Part shown: piece by piece, positions 35,901 through 49,204 of the stretch | How the letters are laid out: every line of letters starts with the position of its first letter | Numbering within the stretch: the first letter of the stretch is position 1 | Source: Nymphaea colorata | Lineage: Eukaryota > Streptophyta > Magnoliopsida > Nymphaeales > Nymphaeaceae | Length of the DNA stretch: 64,000 bases | Direction: 5' to 3' | Assembly: GCF_008831285.2 (NCBI RefSeq) | Contig: NC_045139.1 | Location: 2,860,704-2,924,703 of the forward strand | Program-made: the position numbers and the translations under genes | The notes under the pieces: model-generated | The model's input: the letters and a program-made list of their open reading frames with translations, nothing else | Databases searched by the model: none | What the model was told of the DNA's origin: nothing

Positions 35901-38030
35901 AAAAAACACACACACACATTTCTTCACTTGATATATGTAGGTCAGATAAGCATCTATATCAATTGAAAGAGACATATTCAAAGAGTGAAAAGCCTTTTTG
36001 AACCAAAGTTTTAAGATGAAAGATTTTCAAGACTTGAGATATTTTCTTAATGTTGACGTTGATAAGAAGGATGATACTTTGTCTCTAGCTCAACATAAAT
36101 ATACCATTGACCTATTGGGCAGGGCAAGGATGAGAGGTTGCAAGCCCTTGGCTACTCTTAGTGTTTCACATTCAGAAGTTACGCTTTGAGGATGGAGACT
36201 TGCATGATGATCTGACCACATATTGAAGTACAATAAGCATGTCTTGATGTCTTACTTTACTAAGTCAAACAATGTTATTTTATAAATCAAGTGTCGCTGT
36301 TTATATATAAGCTAATAGCTTGACACATGAAGGCAGTGAACAGATACGAGGTAACAGAAAAGAATGGTTAGAGAGGTGCATTTTGTAAAAGAAATTGGTC
36401 CACAAAAGGTAAATATGAAATTATTGCTTATGTGGATGCAGATTAGGTAGGAAATCTAAATGAAAGGAGTTTAGTCTCTAAATAGTGTATGTCACTGGAG
36501 AGAATCCAATATCTTATAGCAGAAAATAAAGATCATTGCTAGATCAAGTAATGAATTAATGTACGGATCTACCATTGCTGCCACCACTGAAGCCATATGA
36601 GTTGGACATTCACAGAGGGAGGAAGAACTTATCTCAAGGTCACTATTGTTATGCAATAATCAAAGTTCTAAACATACTTTTTCAAATCTGATTCATCATA
36701 ATTGCAGAAAACACATTGTGATAGATTAATGTTCCATCAAATAGAAGGTTGAAGAAAGGAGATTGAACCTCACAATGTTGGAAATGAAAATTCACAAAGA
36801 ACAGTCTTTGGTATTTAAATGGCAAGACACCCATGGTTCAAGAACATGTACAACTTGAGACTGTTAAGTTATACTGGATTTGGCTTCCATTCTAGCTCAA
36901 ACCCAAACATGATGTATACTGGGCACACACTACATGTGGATATAGCTATTCTATCATATGAGGGGGGGCATCATTGTTTAGTGTTATATCTTTGGAAGAC
37001 ATATAATTGAATGAAATTAGCCTATCAGGTCACACCTCTCACATTTGGAGTAAATTTTAGGGGACTTCCTTATTGCCTTTTTAAATACTTCTTTGCTAAA
37101 AAATAAAAATAGTTTGTGGTGGTTGATTTTCACAATTTAACACAAACGTCATCACAATGAAAATTTTTGTCAGTTGTTTAAGCATGTATAACCCACAAAA
37201 AGCATCTGCATGTATAACTCAAATATGCAAAATGGTTGTCCTATGTAATCGTATAAAAGTAATGAAATGTGACTCCATCACACCTGTAAATGCTCAAAGA
37301 CGGAATTTGAATTTGAGACCTCCCATGCTTGATAAAGTAAGCGAACTGCAAAAGCATATAATACTCTGCAAAGAAAAAATACAAAGTAGCATCAGACTAA
37401 GCACTACTTTAATCAACCTGAGAAATGGAAAGTTTAAGACCTCAACTGGCTTTCTCTTAACTTGACAACTAAGGTCTGAGCACATACATTTGAAATTAAG
37501 AAAATAATCGCATAAAAAGTTGCACCAAGAATTTCCAAAAAAAAGTGTGAATTAAAAAAACACATTGAAAGTGTGGATGAACTGCATATTAAGGAGAAAC
37601 CGCAGGACTAGAAAAAGTAATAACATCTAAGACTCTATCGGCGTCCAAGAACTACACGAAGGAATTAACCTACCAAACAATCCAGCATGAAAACATATAT
37701 ATGTCAAAGGAAAAAACCATGATTCAAGTCATAGTGACAAATATCTCCAACACTTCGAAAAGATCCAGATACTGTTGTAATTTTGAATCCAAACTATAAT
37801 ATCAACTTCCAACATTTTCAAAATACCCCCATAAACAAAAATTTCAAGAAAATTTTTTAACTATGTCATTTTTTCTTTTATATTCTCAAAAGGTTTTTCT
37901 GAGTGTTTTCCCAAAAATTAAAATGTTTCATAAGAAAACTACCAGAATATGCACATCGACATAGATACAGGTGTCAGTGTCAGAGATGGGTACAAACAGG
38001 CAGACAGAGAGTCTTGAAAAACTAGACGCT

Positions 38031-38069
<39 letters not shown>

Positions 38070-41000
38070 CCCATTTTAAACCGGCATTTAGACCTAATAA
38101 AAGTAAAAGAATAACAGTAGGAAGAATGGCAAGAACAACATCTTGCCCGACACCCTAGCACAATAAAAAAGGAAATGGCTATTTCTTTAAGACCATACCA
38201 GCTGCCCAGGCAGAGAGAGAGAGCACAACGGAGGGAAGAGGAAGGAACCTGGCATGGCTAGAAAAAGAAGAAGAAAAAAGGTGCATTTCCAGAAAGCCTA
38301 GTTTCTGACTTTTTCCAGATAAAAAACATTCTTCAAAGAGACACATGACCAGCTTCTATTGTCACAAATATCATTCTCGGGAAAATATCGACAAAGTTTT
38401 CTCAGGTATTTTTTCGCGAAGTTGTTTTTCTCAGGAAAATCTCGATAACTTTTTAAAAAAATGAAATCATAAAAAAACCTTTATTCTAAATATTAAAAAA
38501 AATAAAATATCAGGAAAAAAAATCGTGATAAAATTGTGAGATTTTTGTTTTCACAAGATTTTCAAAATCTCATGAGTGTTTCCAGAATTTTTTGTTTTAT
38601 TTAATTTTCTCGTAAATATCACGATATCTATGATGCTGCTTCTAAGGCACTATGTTAAAAATGTTGTCAGTTGTGACCCAGAGACGTTGATGCACGTCTG
38701 ACATCAACATCTCTAGCTTTTGGATGTACCAACAAAACATAAGTTCTCACTTATATATTTAAACCTGCAGTTGACTCAAGCATTCAAGGCACTATGAAGG
38801 CCAGATTTAAATAGGTCCAAATTATCCACTTAAGAACGACATGCCAAATTGTAAAATTGTAAAACAGATGGACAACAAATTACAATTGAAATTAGTGCAG
38901 CTTTTGGGACACACCATGTAAAGTAATTTGTGTTTTAATGTTCTAGATCTTTCATTTCCTGACATTACATGAGTTGGCTTCCAAGCTATAAGATTCTCAA
39001 TTTCTCGTTGAGTATTGTTTAGAATTTTAACCATAAGAGATTTTCAACAAAAGTAGTGAACATTATGTCTATCTAAATTCACACGTCCATACAAATTTTA
39101 CATAAAACGACATACATAATATTTTTTTTTGTTTTTACTTTTTCATGTGGCAGAAAAATAAACTAGAAAAATTGAAAGCTGATAGCCATTGCATGAAAAT
39201 GCAACACGATGTTATTTTTCTTTCAAAATCATCTGAAGCAACTTCATTAGCAGATTCAACAATAAAAAGGACTGGATAAAGTGGTGAGAAGTAGCAATGT
39301 CCAACTTTTAAAGGGCATAACAAATTCCAGATGAATACCATACGGGTTCACATCCTTGCAAAGCATTGAAGATATTGTCTCAACAATTAGTGGTGATACG
39401 GGAGAGTGTGATCCCATTGATGCAAAAACCGTCAAGAGCTTCAGCTGCAAAAAAGAGGAAACAAAAAAGGCCTATCAAATAAATATAACATTTTTTTACA
39501 GAATTATCTACAAGAAAGGTTTACGATTACACATCACATATAAATCAGAGAGAGAGAGAGAGATGACCAAAATTTCAGGTGACTGCTTCTTCTCAATGCA
39601 GATGATTCTACTGTAGAACAGGACAACTAGCAGCAGAGAAAGGCCTAATCTCTGATCCATTCTTGCGATAGAAGCCAAAGTATCAATAGCAGAGAGCTGA
39701 AGATTTTGGTGCATAATCAGAACAGAGATAACAGCACCAAGCAAGAATGGAATCCCTGTATTATGAAAAAGAATGATGTCACTGGGTGAAAATATGAGCC
39801 AAGATCTACATTTCAACCATAAAAATTCTAATTCAGGCAACCTTCTTTATTGGTGGCTGAAACCTAAAACCCCTCCCTTTGTCAATAAATTATCTTTGGT
39901 GATCAGCAACTCACCGACTGGGCAACATATGGTTATGTTTTCAGCGAGACAACGACTCAAAGGTTCCTCCTTCCCCTCTCTTTTTTGCCTCTCCTATAAG
40001 TGTTGATGGATACTCTCTCTCTCTCTCCTCTCTCGTGATCGGCCTTCTTTCCCTCTCTACCTTCTATCTTTGCCTTCCTCTCTCTTGATCTCCCTCACCC
40101 TATTTGTCTTTTTTTTTAAAGTAAATGAAATCAAATTAATTATCTCTCCAATGATTGTACATTTCATCTTTCTTTGTCCTTGAAATTGATTTTGCTTTTG
40201 TAGTTCAACTATGAATTTTCATTTTCTTTAATTATTTGCTTATTAATTGTAGTTTTTTTTTTAAACCACATTTTTGTTATACACATATACCCCCCACACC
40301 CAAGTTTTTTGTAATTGGTCCACACCCGCATCCATATTACATAGCTTCTTCTACTCTTTCTCTATCCTTAAAATGCAGATGGTCTAAAAAATCATCAAGA
40401 TCCTTTCTTATGAAAAGTATAGTTCGCCCTACACTTTTATATGTTTCGCATATTCGCAATTATCCTTCAGAGAGCAAGACAGGCAGGAACCAGTAGGGTG
40501 GATTGGAGAGGCTCAAGGTTATAAACACTCTATTACCAACTTGGCACACTTACTGATTTAGATGGAAAATGAAGGAAAATTGTATTGTGAAATGGATTCG
40601 CAATTGGCGGATAAAGAGTGAATCAAAGCTCATCAATCTATCATGATGTCATGGATGTATAAAAGGTCACATCAATTCAGATGTAATTTTATATATATAG
40701 ATAACCGGAGGTTACAATATCTTCTCACACAAAACCTATACAACTTGTTCACTTCTTACTAAAACCTCAAAGAAACTATTGATTTCAATAAGAGTTCCGT
40801 ACCACTATTTTCTGCTTGTGAACAATCAAAGCTGTTGCTCCCACTTCAGTTTTTCACTTTTTTGTAACACCCTCTAGGCGAATGTGCATTCACTAAGAAC
40901 ATAAAAACCTGACTTTACACCCACACACAAACAAGATAGGTCAAACGGACCATCCGTATGCATGCATAAGTTGTGGAGCATTTATTTGCCTTGATTACAT

Positions 41001-44000
41001 GTACTGTTATCATGTCAGCAAATTTTTGCTTATAGATCCACTAGGAACATAGCAAATGGAAGCAGATGACTTATCTAGAGCATGTGATACCCATGACAAC
41101 GTGTCTCATATATGGTACATATGCATCTTAGGTATGGCCTATACATTTTAAGTCATACATACTATAAAATGTTAAACTAATTTACATGTGCATTTTGCTA
41201 TTTTCATTCGTTGATTGCTAAACACTAAACTTAAATAACTGTTTATGATTATAGAAATCTAGATATCTAGATTAGATTTATGAGCGGTGAAATCTAATTC
41301 CGTTAATCTTAAGACCCTTATAGAATTCAATTGACAGACCAACTTTTCATGATTTTGTTCTTGATATATGTTTTTGGATATTCCACATCTCTATCTGTAC
41401 AGTTAGATTTACAACAACGGGCTGGAAGGCCTTCTGTATGGCAAGATGGTCTGACAGCCAAATCTGAAGCATAAACATGTATTAGTTGTTGACCTGCCAT
41501 CAGATGACTTGAAGGTTGAGAAAATGCTACAGACTTTGACTTTTCAACAGCCACTGAGATATGGTCTCTTAGTTCAGCAAGCCACATGTTTGGCATATCA
41601 CAAGATCCAATGCCCTTGAACTTTGCTCTGGGACCAACACTTAAGCAGTAAGTATTTTCTGAAGAACACAGATCCTGAAAACAGAAGGCAGTTGAGAGTA
41701 TAAGAATAAACATTGACATTGATATGTAATCCAACCAGATGTAAGTTAGTGTAGTTCAGAAAGCCAATAATCATTAAGCATCTTCCAGGTGTGTGAACAT
41801 GTTATGTGTGAGACAAAACAGCTGCAAGAGGAACTCTTTATATGACTTGCAACATATTTCAGAGTTTCTTGATCTACTCTCCTATTTAAGACAAATTTCC
41901 TTTTATTCATGAGTAACAGCTTATACCACAATATCGTTCTTGTGACTTTTTCCAACCACACCTTTCTACACATGGAAAACCTCACATATTCTAAATTCAA
42001 AAGATACTACAATTATAATGAATTATGGATACGAAACTTATCTGCAGAAGTTTTAAATTCCAAATGAAATAAAATCTTTTTAAAAAAAATACTGTTACAA
42101 TATTGATATGTCTGCCTTTTCAGTACTGAAAATATGGTGAGGTTTCCCATTATTATCTTTAGAGTTGATTTGCCAATAAAATCATAATATTTACAAAGCG
42201 TAGCAGATGTTGATGATTCAGTATTGGTCTTCATTGTGCAGACTCCCTCCAACTGATTGCCTATGTTGAAGCAGTTGGCTCAAAAAAATGTATCTTAAAC
42301 TCAAGGGAACCAACGTTGGCATGAATATGCAACAACACTGGATTGCATGCTATACATGTAAAAAATTTAAGGAAATACATACTTCACGTGCACATATCTA
42401 TGGAAAGGAGCAACCCGATACAGATATAAAATAAAATGACTATAGACGAGAAGGGAAAAGAATTTTCCAGAAGATGAAACAATAACGTCAAATTCGAAAA
42501 AATAGAACCAGAAGTGAAAGAGAAGCAATCAAAACCTGAAGAAACAAATGCTGCAATAAATTTTGGGGAAGATATTCAGTTGTTCTAGTATGCGGAAGCC
42601 TTTTGTTGCTAACTGATAATCTATTTGTTGAACCCAACAAATTTTTTATTAGCATCTCCAATTTACCAAGTAATTCAGATGCAGCAGCTTTAATAGATTT
42701 AGCAGGAGAAGCCATGAGATGGATTGCGGGAAAAATGAATAAAAGCTCTTCCCTTAAAGAAAAAGAATTGTCATTTGTCTTGTCTGATTCTGCCAAAAAA
42801 AAAATCAGAATTCGATATATAAGCACTAAGCAGCTTCACATGAAACTAAAACACAATTAAAGCCAAACAGGACAGGCTAAGTTCTCTATTACAATAGAGA
42901 GCCATTGGGACATCAAGACCATATGCAAAGGTGACAAAGACGTGAATATGAACTGACATGCTGAAGTACGAAGTGTAGAAGATGACAAAATCATTGCCTG
43001 TAAATTGACAATTTCAAGACACCAGCAAAAATCGGACATGCAACAGTAGTAGATGCACAAGGAAAATATAGAATGTATAAGCATTTAATTTTAACCAGAA
43101 ACAGCTTTACTAGGGATCTAGATGGATCAAGAGTCAGTTAAGATGTAGCCATTACCACATCTCACTAAGCAAACATTAGCTAATCGCATGTAGAATAACA
43201 AAAAGACATGGATAGAAAAGCTACTACCCAATTTGGCCAGTTACGTTACGATTGGATTCAGATATCCTCAGGGGTTGGACATTCATTAGATGTAGATGAA
43301 AACCCATAAACTGACTTTGAACATTAATAGGATCTCATCCTTTCTCCTTTTCCTTATCTTAGCAGGCCTGACTATTCAAAATAGTCAGAGATGTAGACCC
43401 ATAGACATCCTAAGCCCACACAAAAACTTACACATGCTGTCATAAACAGCAAATATCTTAAAATTTTAAAACACATACAACAAGAATGAATTCATACACT
43501 GATAACAATAGATCTAAAGACCAGGTTCAGCAAACTTTACCATCCACCACTTCTTAACATTTAATAAAGGTCCCGTAGAGATAAACTACAGTGATGACAA
43601 GTAGATCAGAACTTGCAGAACTTTCAGTCTTTCACATAAAAGTGAAGAAATGGAAGCCAAACATAAATTGGAAAGAAGACTACCAGATTCATGCCTCCAG
43701 TCCAGCAGCATAATTAAGAGATTCAATATTGCAAGCTGCTCATGCTCAAACTCTGCTTTGGTAAGAATGAAAAATAAAAAGGCTATGGCAGAAGAAAATG
43801 TCTGCATATATCTCAATCCATGATTCCTTTGGAGAAGAAGCAATCTTTTCGATAGCATGATAAGCACTTCGATTTCGGCATATTCACCACCACAACTAGC
43901 ACAGCAAGACAAGAGTCGCTCTAGAAGTTCTGCTCCAACCACTTGAACCTCAGAAGCATACTGTAATGGATAGGCCAAAAAAGAATTTCCTAAGTACTGT

Positions 44001-45982
44001 CAAATGTTTTCAGAAATAACCTGCTATAACATGAATCTTGTAATTTTACTATCATGTTATATAGCTTTCTTGATTATATTAGTCCAAAACCATCACCAAC
44101 GTTGACAAAATTTAAGTAACAAGACTACATGTCACTGAGACAGAAGCACATTTGATACAGAGAAGTCACAAGCTTTCCACCAATACAATACCATTTCTGT
44201 TTCCTTCATATGCTCCAAGATTATTGAATATGCATCCACCAAACACTCTGCTGAGACGCTCAGAAGAGAAAACCCCTGTCAAACGTGAGAGCGTTAACTA
44301 CTTGTTTTCACATTGCACAATGGGTGCCCGCCTGGTAATCTCATCCAAAAAAAAAGGTCAGGTGCCGAGCATGTTGGAGACACGCTTGACACTAATAATG
44401 TTCACTAGCTTCAACGAAAGCAGTTAAATAAGACAGTATACGTCTTCTTTTTTCCTTCTTAAATCAGGCTCCTTGTTGCACTAGCTATTGCAGTTCTTGT
44501 AAACGAAAGTGGCAAAATTTGCATAAGAAAATATGACGTGCAAGATAAGCCATATTACCTCTAAATTCTTCCAATAAATATAGCCCATGCATTCCACTAA
44601 AATCTTGAAAAGTGATATCCCTTGGGGAAGAATGGAGCAAGACAATGATGAAATACACGAAACCAACTGCCTCGCGAAGGTGGATTTCACTGAAAAATGG
44701 TCTTCCAAGAACGTGAACATAATAAAGGGCCTTACGAACAAAGCTGTATCACTTACGCTCTCGTGTAAATGCTCTGAGACAAACAGTATCACTTGCTGCA
44801 TAATCTCTGATTGCGTCTCATTCCGACACGAAAGTACCTAAACAAGGATTGTTAAAGCTTGTGAACATCAAAAATATACCCAGAGGCAGAGGTAGCACGA
44901 ATACTAGGATTGTTAATTGTTTGTGCCGAATTATAAGAGGTTGCATATACAGTTGCACATCATTGCAGAAAAAAAGGAGGACACGCAATGACAGTAACTT
45001 TAAGAATCAAACATCATCACTGTTCATAGGACGAAATAATCCTTTCTCTTTTCCTTTCGGGAATCTAGAAAGCCTTACACACCAAGTTCATGTGGATAAA
45101 ACCTTATCAAGAGACGCGCACCCTAGTATTGTGAACCTACGACTAGCCGACGGACTGCCACACTAACAATTGGACCTTTTCAGATGAGAAGACCTTGTTG
45201 GCTCGCTTTGCAATTAAGCAGAAGTTCGAAAAAGGGGAAAATACACGTGATCCTCCTCAGCATTGTCAATAATCGAAGGCCAAAAATAGCAGCAAGCGAG
45301 AGGAGTTTTGAACTCGTACATCCTGTTTAAGAATCCTTTTCCCACGATTATTCGTTAGTAATACGTTGAACCACCCTACGGTCGTCCAAAATCGAAACAC
45401 TGGTGCACAAAATATACGAGACTCGACACCCAATGTCATTAGAGATCGTGCCCTAGCTCTAACAGAAACCAAAATAGAGTTCTTTGTTATTAAAAAGCAT
45501 CGTAGTTCTCTCGCATTTCGCGACTTCCAAGCCCGGTTATCCAACGAAGAGAACACTAAAAAAATCCAAAACCCAGGGAAAATTTATCCGACCTTGATGA
45601 AGGGATGCGTCTCCGGCGAGTCGTCACGCCACCAGGGACCGCTCCGAAAGGCGAGCCTGCAGAGGAAGCCGATTCCTTTGACGAAGACGCTGACGAACCG
45701 GGGAGGGCATCCCTCAAGCGCAGCAAGCAGCTCCTGGAACGCCAGATGAGGATCCATCCGGCCGTTCTTGACAAGGAGGCATAGCTCGCGGACGGCCTGA
45801 TCGGCGACGGACGCAGAGGTCGATAGGAGGCACCTGCCAATAGCTTCCTTCCCGGCATCGGACGACAGGCCGAGGTGGGGAGGGGCGGAGCGGAGCTTCT
45901 CGAAGAGAGCGGCAACGGCGTGCCGCTGCATCGACGGCTCGCCGGAGCGGAGCCGATCGAGAAATGGCGCGTAAGCGTTCAT
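20906..45982 (-). CDS. RST1: RST1 (RESURRECTION 1), focadhesin-like HEAT protein; 25 exons, one-base frameshift in exon 21
   Basis: Homologue of plant RST1, a large cytoplasmic helical-repeat protein that links the Ski complex to the exosome and whose loss alters cuticular wax and embryo development (family knowledge). Exons from the ATG: 45593-45982, 44559-44837, 44159-44275, 43684-43960, 42536-42789, 41413-41674, 39568-39755, 39339-39444, 37284-37363, 35161-35292, 34964-35045, 34810-34882, 34445-34613, 34104-34234, 33915-34006, 32912-33012, 32569-32787, 28477-28554, 27051-27233, 24851-25753, 24432-24715, 22738-23394, 22324-22474, 22127-22251, 20906-21271. Recognisable blocks include RCLLSTSASVADQAVRELC, DVCKRNPDRGVDLILSVS, LGFLCEADV, LLQWGAMDANAYPE, VKGACGLGLGLMCQG, ALDDKRKWLHDTVEI and YLPFEKQLKLANM at the C terminus. 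The spliced frame would give about 1899 residues, near the family's usual 1840 or so. Exon 21 lacks one base, so as written the protein stops after about 1424 residues. The exon 6 donor is the least certain junction. Confidence 0.92.
22252..22323 (-). other. RST1 intron 23, 72 bp, no stop in frame
   Basis: GTTTGTG at the donor and TTGACAG at the acceptor. Splicing joins ...SEELD to DAGAWFMLLEA, as expected in the family. The intron is exactly 24 codons long and has no stop codon in the reading frame, so retention would insert 24 residues rich in Lys, Ser, Thr and Tyr. Confidence 0.75.
24598..24600 (-). other. Frameshift site in RST1 exon 21
   Basis: On the coding strand CTGCAAACCATT reads ...KLQ in the frame fixed by the exon 20/21 splice. 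The conserved continuation NHSAWALSLLRH is in the next frame. The exon is 284 bp between two phase-0 junctions, one short of 285. A single missing A in the run (AAA, T on the plus strand at 24598-24600) accounts for both facts. In the frame as written a stop follows at 24557-24559. Confidence 0.85.
25754..27050 (-). other. RST1 intron 19
   Basis: 1.3-kb AT-rich intron between GTATTC and CTCAG. No gene or repeat family was recognised. Confidence 0.75.
28401..28444. repeat. (TA)n plus GA-rich microsatellite
   Basis: About 25 bp of TA repeat and then AGAGAGAGAAAG, some 30 bp from the donor of RST1 exon 18 (inside intron 18). Confidence 0.9.
29424..29524. repeat. Short direct repeat
   Basis: TTTGCTAGGGAATCAAGGGT occurs twice, near 29428 and 29503, about 75 bp apart, with unrelated sequence between. 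Confidence 0.8.
29590..29790. repeat. Degenerate GA-rich minisatellite, about 3 units
   Basis: Units of about 75 bp combine a (GA)n stretch, a (G)CAACT(C/T)TGG block and a GCCACC/ATCACTG block. They are seen near 29620, 29685 and 29753. The copies differ in length and sequence. Confidence 0.65.
30467..31360. repeat. 223-bp tandem repeat, 4 apparently identical copies
   Basis: The unit beginning ACTTGTTAAGAACAAGGCAA starts at 30468, 30691, 30914 and 31137, an exact 223-bp period. The array ends within a base or two of 31359. Reading the four copies side by side I find no mismatch. The unit has no open frame of note. It lies wholly inside RST1 intron 17. Confidence 0.95.
33741..33790. repeat. 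Poly-C / (CA)n / (TA)n compound repeat
   Basis: A run of 15 C is followed by A3, then about 10 CA units, then TA repeats, inside RST1 intron 16. Confidence 0.95.
35930..36990 (+). mobile_element. Decayed Ty1/copia polyprotein 3' fragment
   Basis: On the plus strand, antisense to RST1 and inside its intron 9, FKMKDFQDLRYFLNVDV and LAQHKYTIDLLGRARMRGCKP (36004-36150) match the end of the copia reverse transcriptase domain. Further on, in shifted frames and with stops, AYVDAD-x-VGNLNERS (near 36430), ARSSNELMYGS..AATTEA (near 36540) and RKHIVID-stop-CSIK (near 36700) match RNase H. A TGTTGGAAATG at about 36776 could be the start of a 3' LTR remnant. The element is truncated and inactive. Confidence 0.8.
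37364..39338 (-). other. RST1 intron 8
   Basis: 2.0-kb AT-rich intron with a (TA)n tract at 38033-38069. No other repeat family was recognised. Confidence 0.7.
38033..38069. repeat. (TA)n microsatellite
   Basis: Uninterrupted TA repeat of about 36 bp in RST1 intron 8. Confidence 0.95.
39756..41412 (-). other. RST1 intron 6
   Basis: 1.66-kb intron. It is long, AT-rich and has a CT-rich patch (about 40010-40100). I see no gene or repeat family. The donor used (TGTT|GTAAAT) is chosen on phase and on the resulting CWIPFLLGAV junction. Confidence 0.6.
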
Positions 45983-47781
45983 CCTCGCGCCGGAATCGAA
46001 CCGATCGTAGGCCGTGGAGGGAACGCTCTTTTTGTGTGGAAGGCGGGAGCAGTAAAATCGGGTCCAGATACTTATCGACCCGTAATAGATTTGAACTTGG
46101 ATTTGGATTTTAAAAGTGCATCGGAGACCCAACTTAGTTCATTCAATATGCTTGGATCTGGATCTGGATCTGGATCTGGATCTTTCATATGGAATTTTCT
46201 TTCCCCTTCAAAATCTGTCCTAAAGTTTAGTAAACTATAACAATATCAAATCTATCTGATTTGAATTTAAGTGCTTTTGTCTGAAAAATATGGCATAAGG
46301 TTAAAGTTTTGACCATGTTAAGACGGTGATCATATGTCACCAAACTTCCTCAAGCCCTAAGTAATTGGATTTCAAATTGGATATGGTTCGAAGGTTAGAT
46401 TCAGATTTTAATACAAGTTTTTGAGACCAATTAATTCCAGTTCACATGACTCTATACTACCTTCATTTGTTATGCAATTCAAACTTGTTTCAGTTCCAGG
46501 GTCCAGGGTGGTGCGTTCACAAGGTCAATAGAACCTGATCCATGGTGGTCTTACCAACACTGGGTGACAAAGGGTGCTAACTCTCGAACCCTTGTCAAGA
46601 AGCCTCACGCAGGAACCTCAAAACAATCTTACAAATTTTTGACCTTGATATGGGTTTTACTTGAATTTAGATTTCAGCACCAAAGTAATGAACCGAGTCC
46701 AAACATGAGTATTCATGGGATCTTCCTTTTTCTCTACCTACTAGCCAGCTGAGAATTGAACAGGGAACTGACCCAAATCCATCAACTGCATCCCTGTTTC
46801 TAGTGTTCAAAAGTTGTTGAAGAATTGCTAAAAGATTGGTTGTATATTTGCCACTAGAGAAAACAACATTACCATAATAAAACCAAGAAAAATTTTGAAG
46901 AACAGCAACCAACAAATGCACTCGCTTTTGAATATTTTACGTTTAGATACTTAATTACAGGTGAAGAAACCAGTAAAATGAAGGGCTTTGCGTTGAAGTG
47001 TTGGCATATGACAACGGTATCAAAGCCACAAGTTGGTTATGAAACATGTTTTTTTGTGTAAGTTGATAAAAATGGCTTATTTGGAAGCTGGCATTGATTC
47101 TTTTCCTGGAGTTCTCTTAGAAGAAAAGGACAAAGATTTGACAAGCCGGAGATGACAGCACCTTTCGGCTTGAAATTATGACTAAAGGTCAAGATGGTGA
47201 GCAGTTTGCTTATTTGTGCTCTCAAAGTCAAAGCTAAGAAGAAAATAAAGGTGTGTAAAATGAATGATACGAAGCCTGCCAACCAGCAACCGTGATGACA
47301 AATTAGGCTTTAGTAGTATTAAACATAATGTCAAGCCACTAAGGTCAGATTCAAGAATGCATAAGGCAAAAGCAGATAAAAACAATGAATGACCATGAAG
47401 GGTAACAATGGGGCAATGCACAAGAGTCATGGCAAGGTGGCGAAGTGCATTGTTTGAGTGATGGTTTGAGAAAGGAACTCCTATGATGCATCAAAGTGAA
47501 GTAACTCGCCCATAGCATTGGTTCTCTTTTCTAAGGATCAATAGCCTACGAGAATCATGCGACAGGAATACCCAAGTGAAATTAATTCCCGGAACATGAA
47601 ACTGATTATAAAAAATGATGACAGAAAAAAGGGGATCAATACCCCCGCAGCCGAATGTTAGGAAGAAAAGTGAAAAAAAGGAAGAAGAGCTTGATCAGCC
47701 TGTTCACAGATAACATACATACTCAAATACATTTTTCCTTGGATGTCAAAAGCAAGCCAATAACGTAATGCAGACAAAATC
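45983..47781. other. RST1 upstream / AP1M downstream spacer
   Basis: 1.8 kb between the AP1M stop and the RST1 start, both on the minus strand. It should contain the AP1M 3' UTR and the RST1 promoter. From about 46070 it carries GGATTTGGATTT-like degenerate repeats and a perfect GGATCT hexamer run. No open frame with family resemblance was seen. Confidence 0.65.
46154..46190. repeat. (GGATCT)6 hexamer repeat
   Basis: Six perfect GGATCT units, about 170 bp upstream of the RST1 ATG. Read on the plus strand they give a spurious Gly-Ser run. Confidence 0.95.
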
Positions 47782-49163
47782 CTACATGAGTCTCAGCTCG
47801 TATTCTCCAGCCATGGTTATGTATCTCACCCATGGAAGAGCCTGATATCCACTTTTTTCAATGATTTTCAAGTATCGGACCTGCAAGATAGGAAAGAAAA
47901 ATATGTAACCACCAAGCAGATTTACAAGGTGATAATCAATTGCTAGTACATTTAATGGAATGCTCAAGAGCGTTGAGCTCCAAAACCACTAATTTCACCC
48001 AGCAGAGCCTCATGTTTATACAGGTGTTTGCCAAAAGTACATGCGTCATACACTTTCAACATAAAGCACTGAGCTGCTAATGTTTTAGGTGCCAATAGCA
48101 GGACAAATCAACCTCAGTACATCTCAGAAATGCTTATGACAAATCCACACATGCAGATGCATGAAATGCGGCAAATGAAGGAAATATGAACGCTGAAGTT
48201 CCAGAAGAAACAGAATATACAAAAGAGCCAGTGCAAAAGCACTCAGCTCTTTCCACTGTTAACATGAAAGTTCATTTCAGTGCTTTAGACTGTTAATATG
48301 AAAGTTCATTTTCATTGCAGAAATATTTCTAATGAATTTTCCCATTAGTGCTTGCGATAAGTGTAAGTTCAGGAGTCTCTCGTACAACTGCTTATTATGT
48401 AATACCGACCATTTTCTTGTCGACTTGAAGCATGTAGGATGTTCAGCTAAAATGTCAAGTCAAGATGAAACAACATCTATTGTAAATCCATCCATTAGCA
48501 GAAAAGGCAAGGGAGATTGGGAAAGAAAAGGACCTGTATCCCAGAAACAGTAAAGTATGGGATTTCAAACTTCACACGAATAGGAGCCTTCTTCTCTGGA
48601 GTTGCTTCTTCAGAGGTTATGCTCGGTAAACTGAACTGTGCCCTCAACATGTACTCCTAGAAATTCGATACGATACAAAATAATAAAGGATAGGACAAAC
48701 CAATTGTAATGTGCATATTACCAATCACCTTCAAAACACAAAGAAGAAAATACAAATAGATGCAAGTTAAAATAACAGTGAACTCCATGCACACCTTTCC
48801 ACCAGGGAACGACTTTATTTTCCAAACTAGTGCATCATTTTCAGGAGCATATGCAGCAGAACCCATTGAGGTTCTTATATTAGGGTTGGTCGCATCTGAA
48901 GGTACAGGAAGCTCAATCTCAACATTTGTAGCAGTGCTGTTGATGAACACAACAAGAACAAAAGAAGAAAAATCAGAATTTAACATCAACACGATGGAGT
49001 GATGAACCAAGTGACAAAAAATACCTCCTTTCCTTGAACTGGCTTCTAGTCTTAACCATGAATTCTATACGGCTTCTTGAATGTCTTTCAACTTGAGCTT
49101 CCACCCATATCAGAGGTTTTACCTACAATTAAGAATTTATGTATCAAACAAGAGAAACAGAAC

Positions 49164-49204
<41 letters not shown>

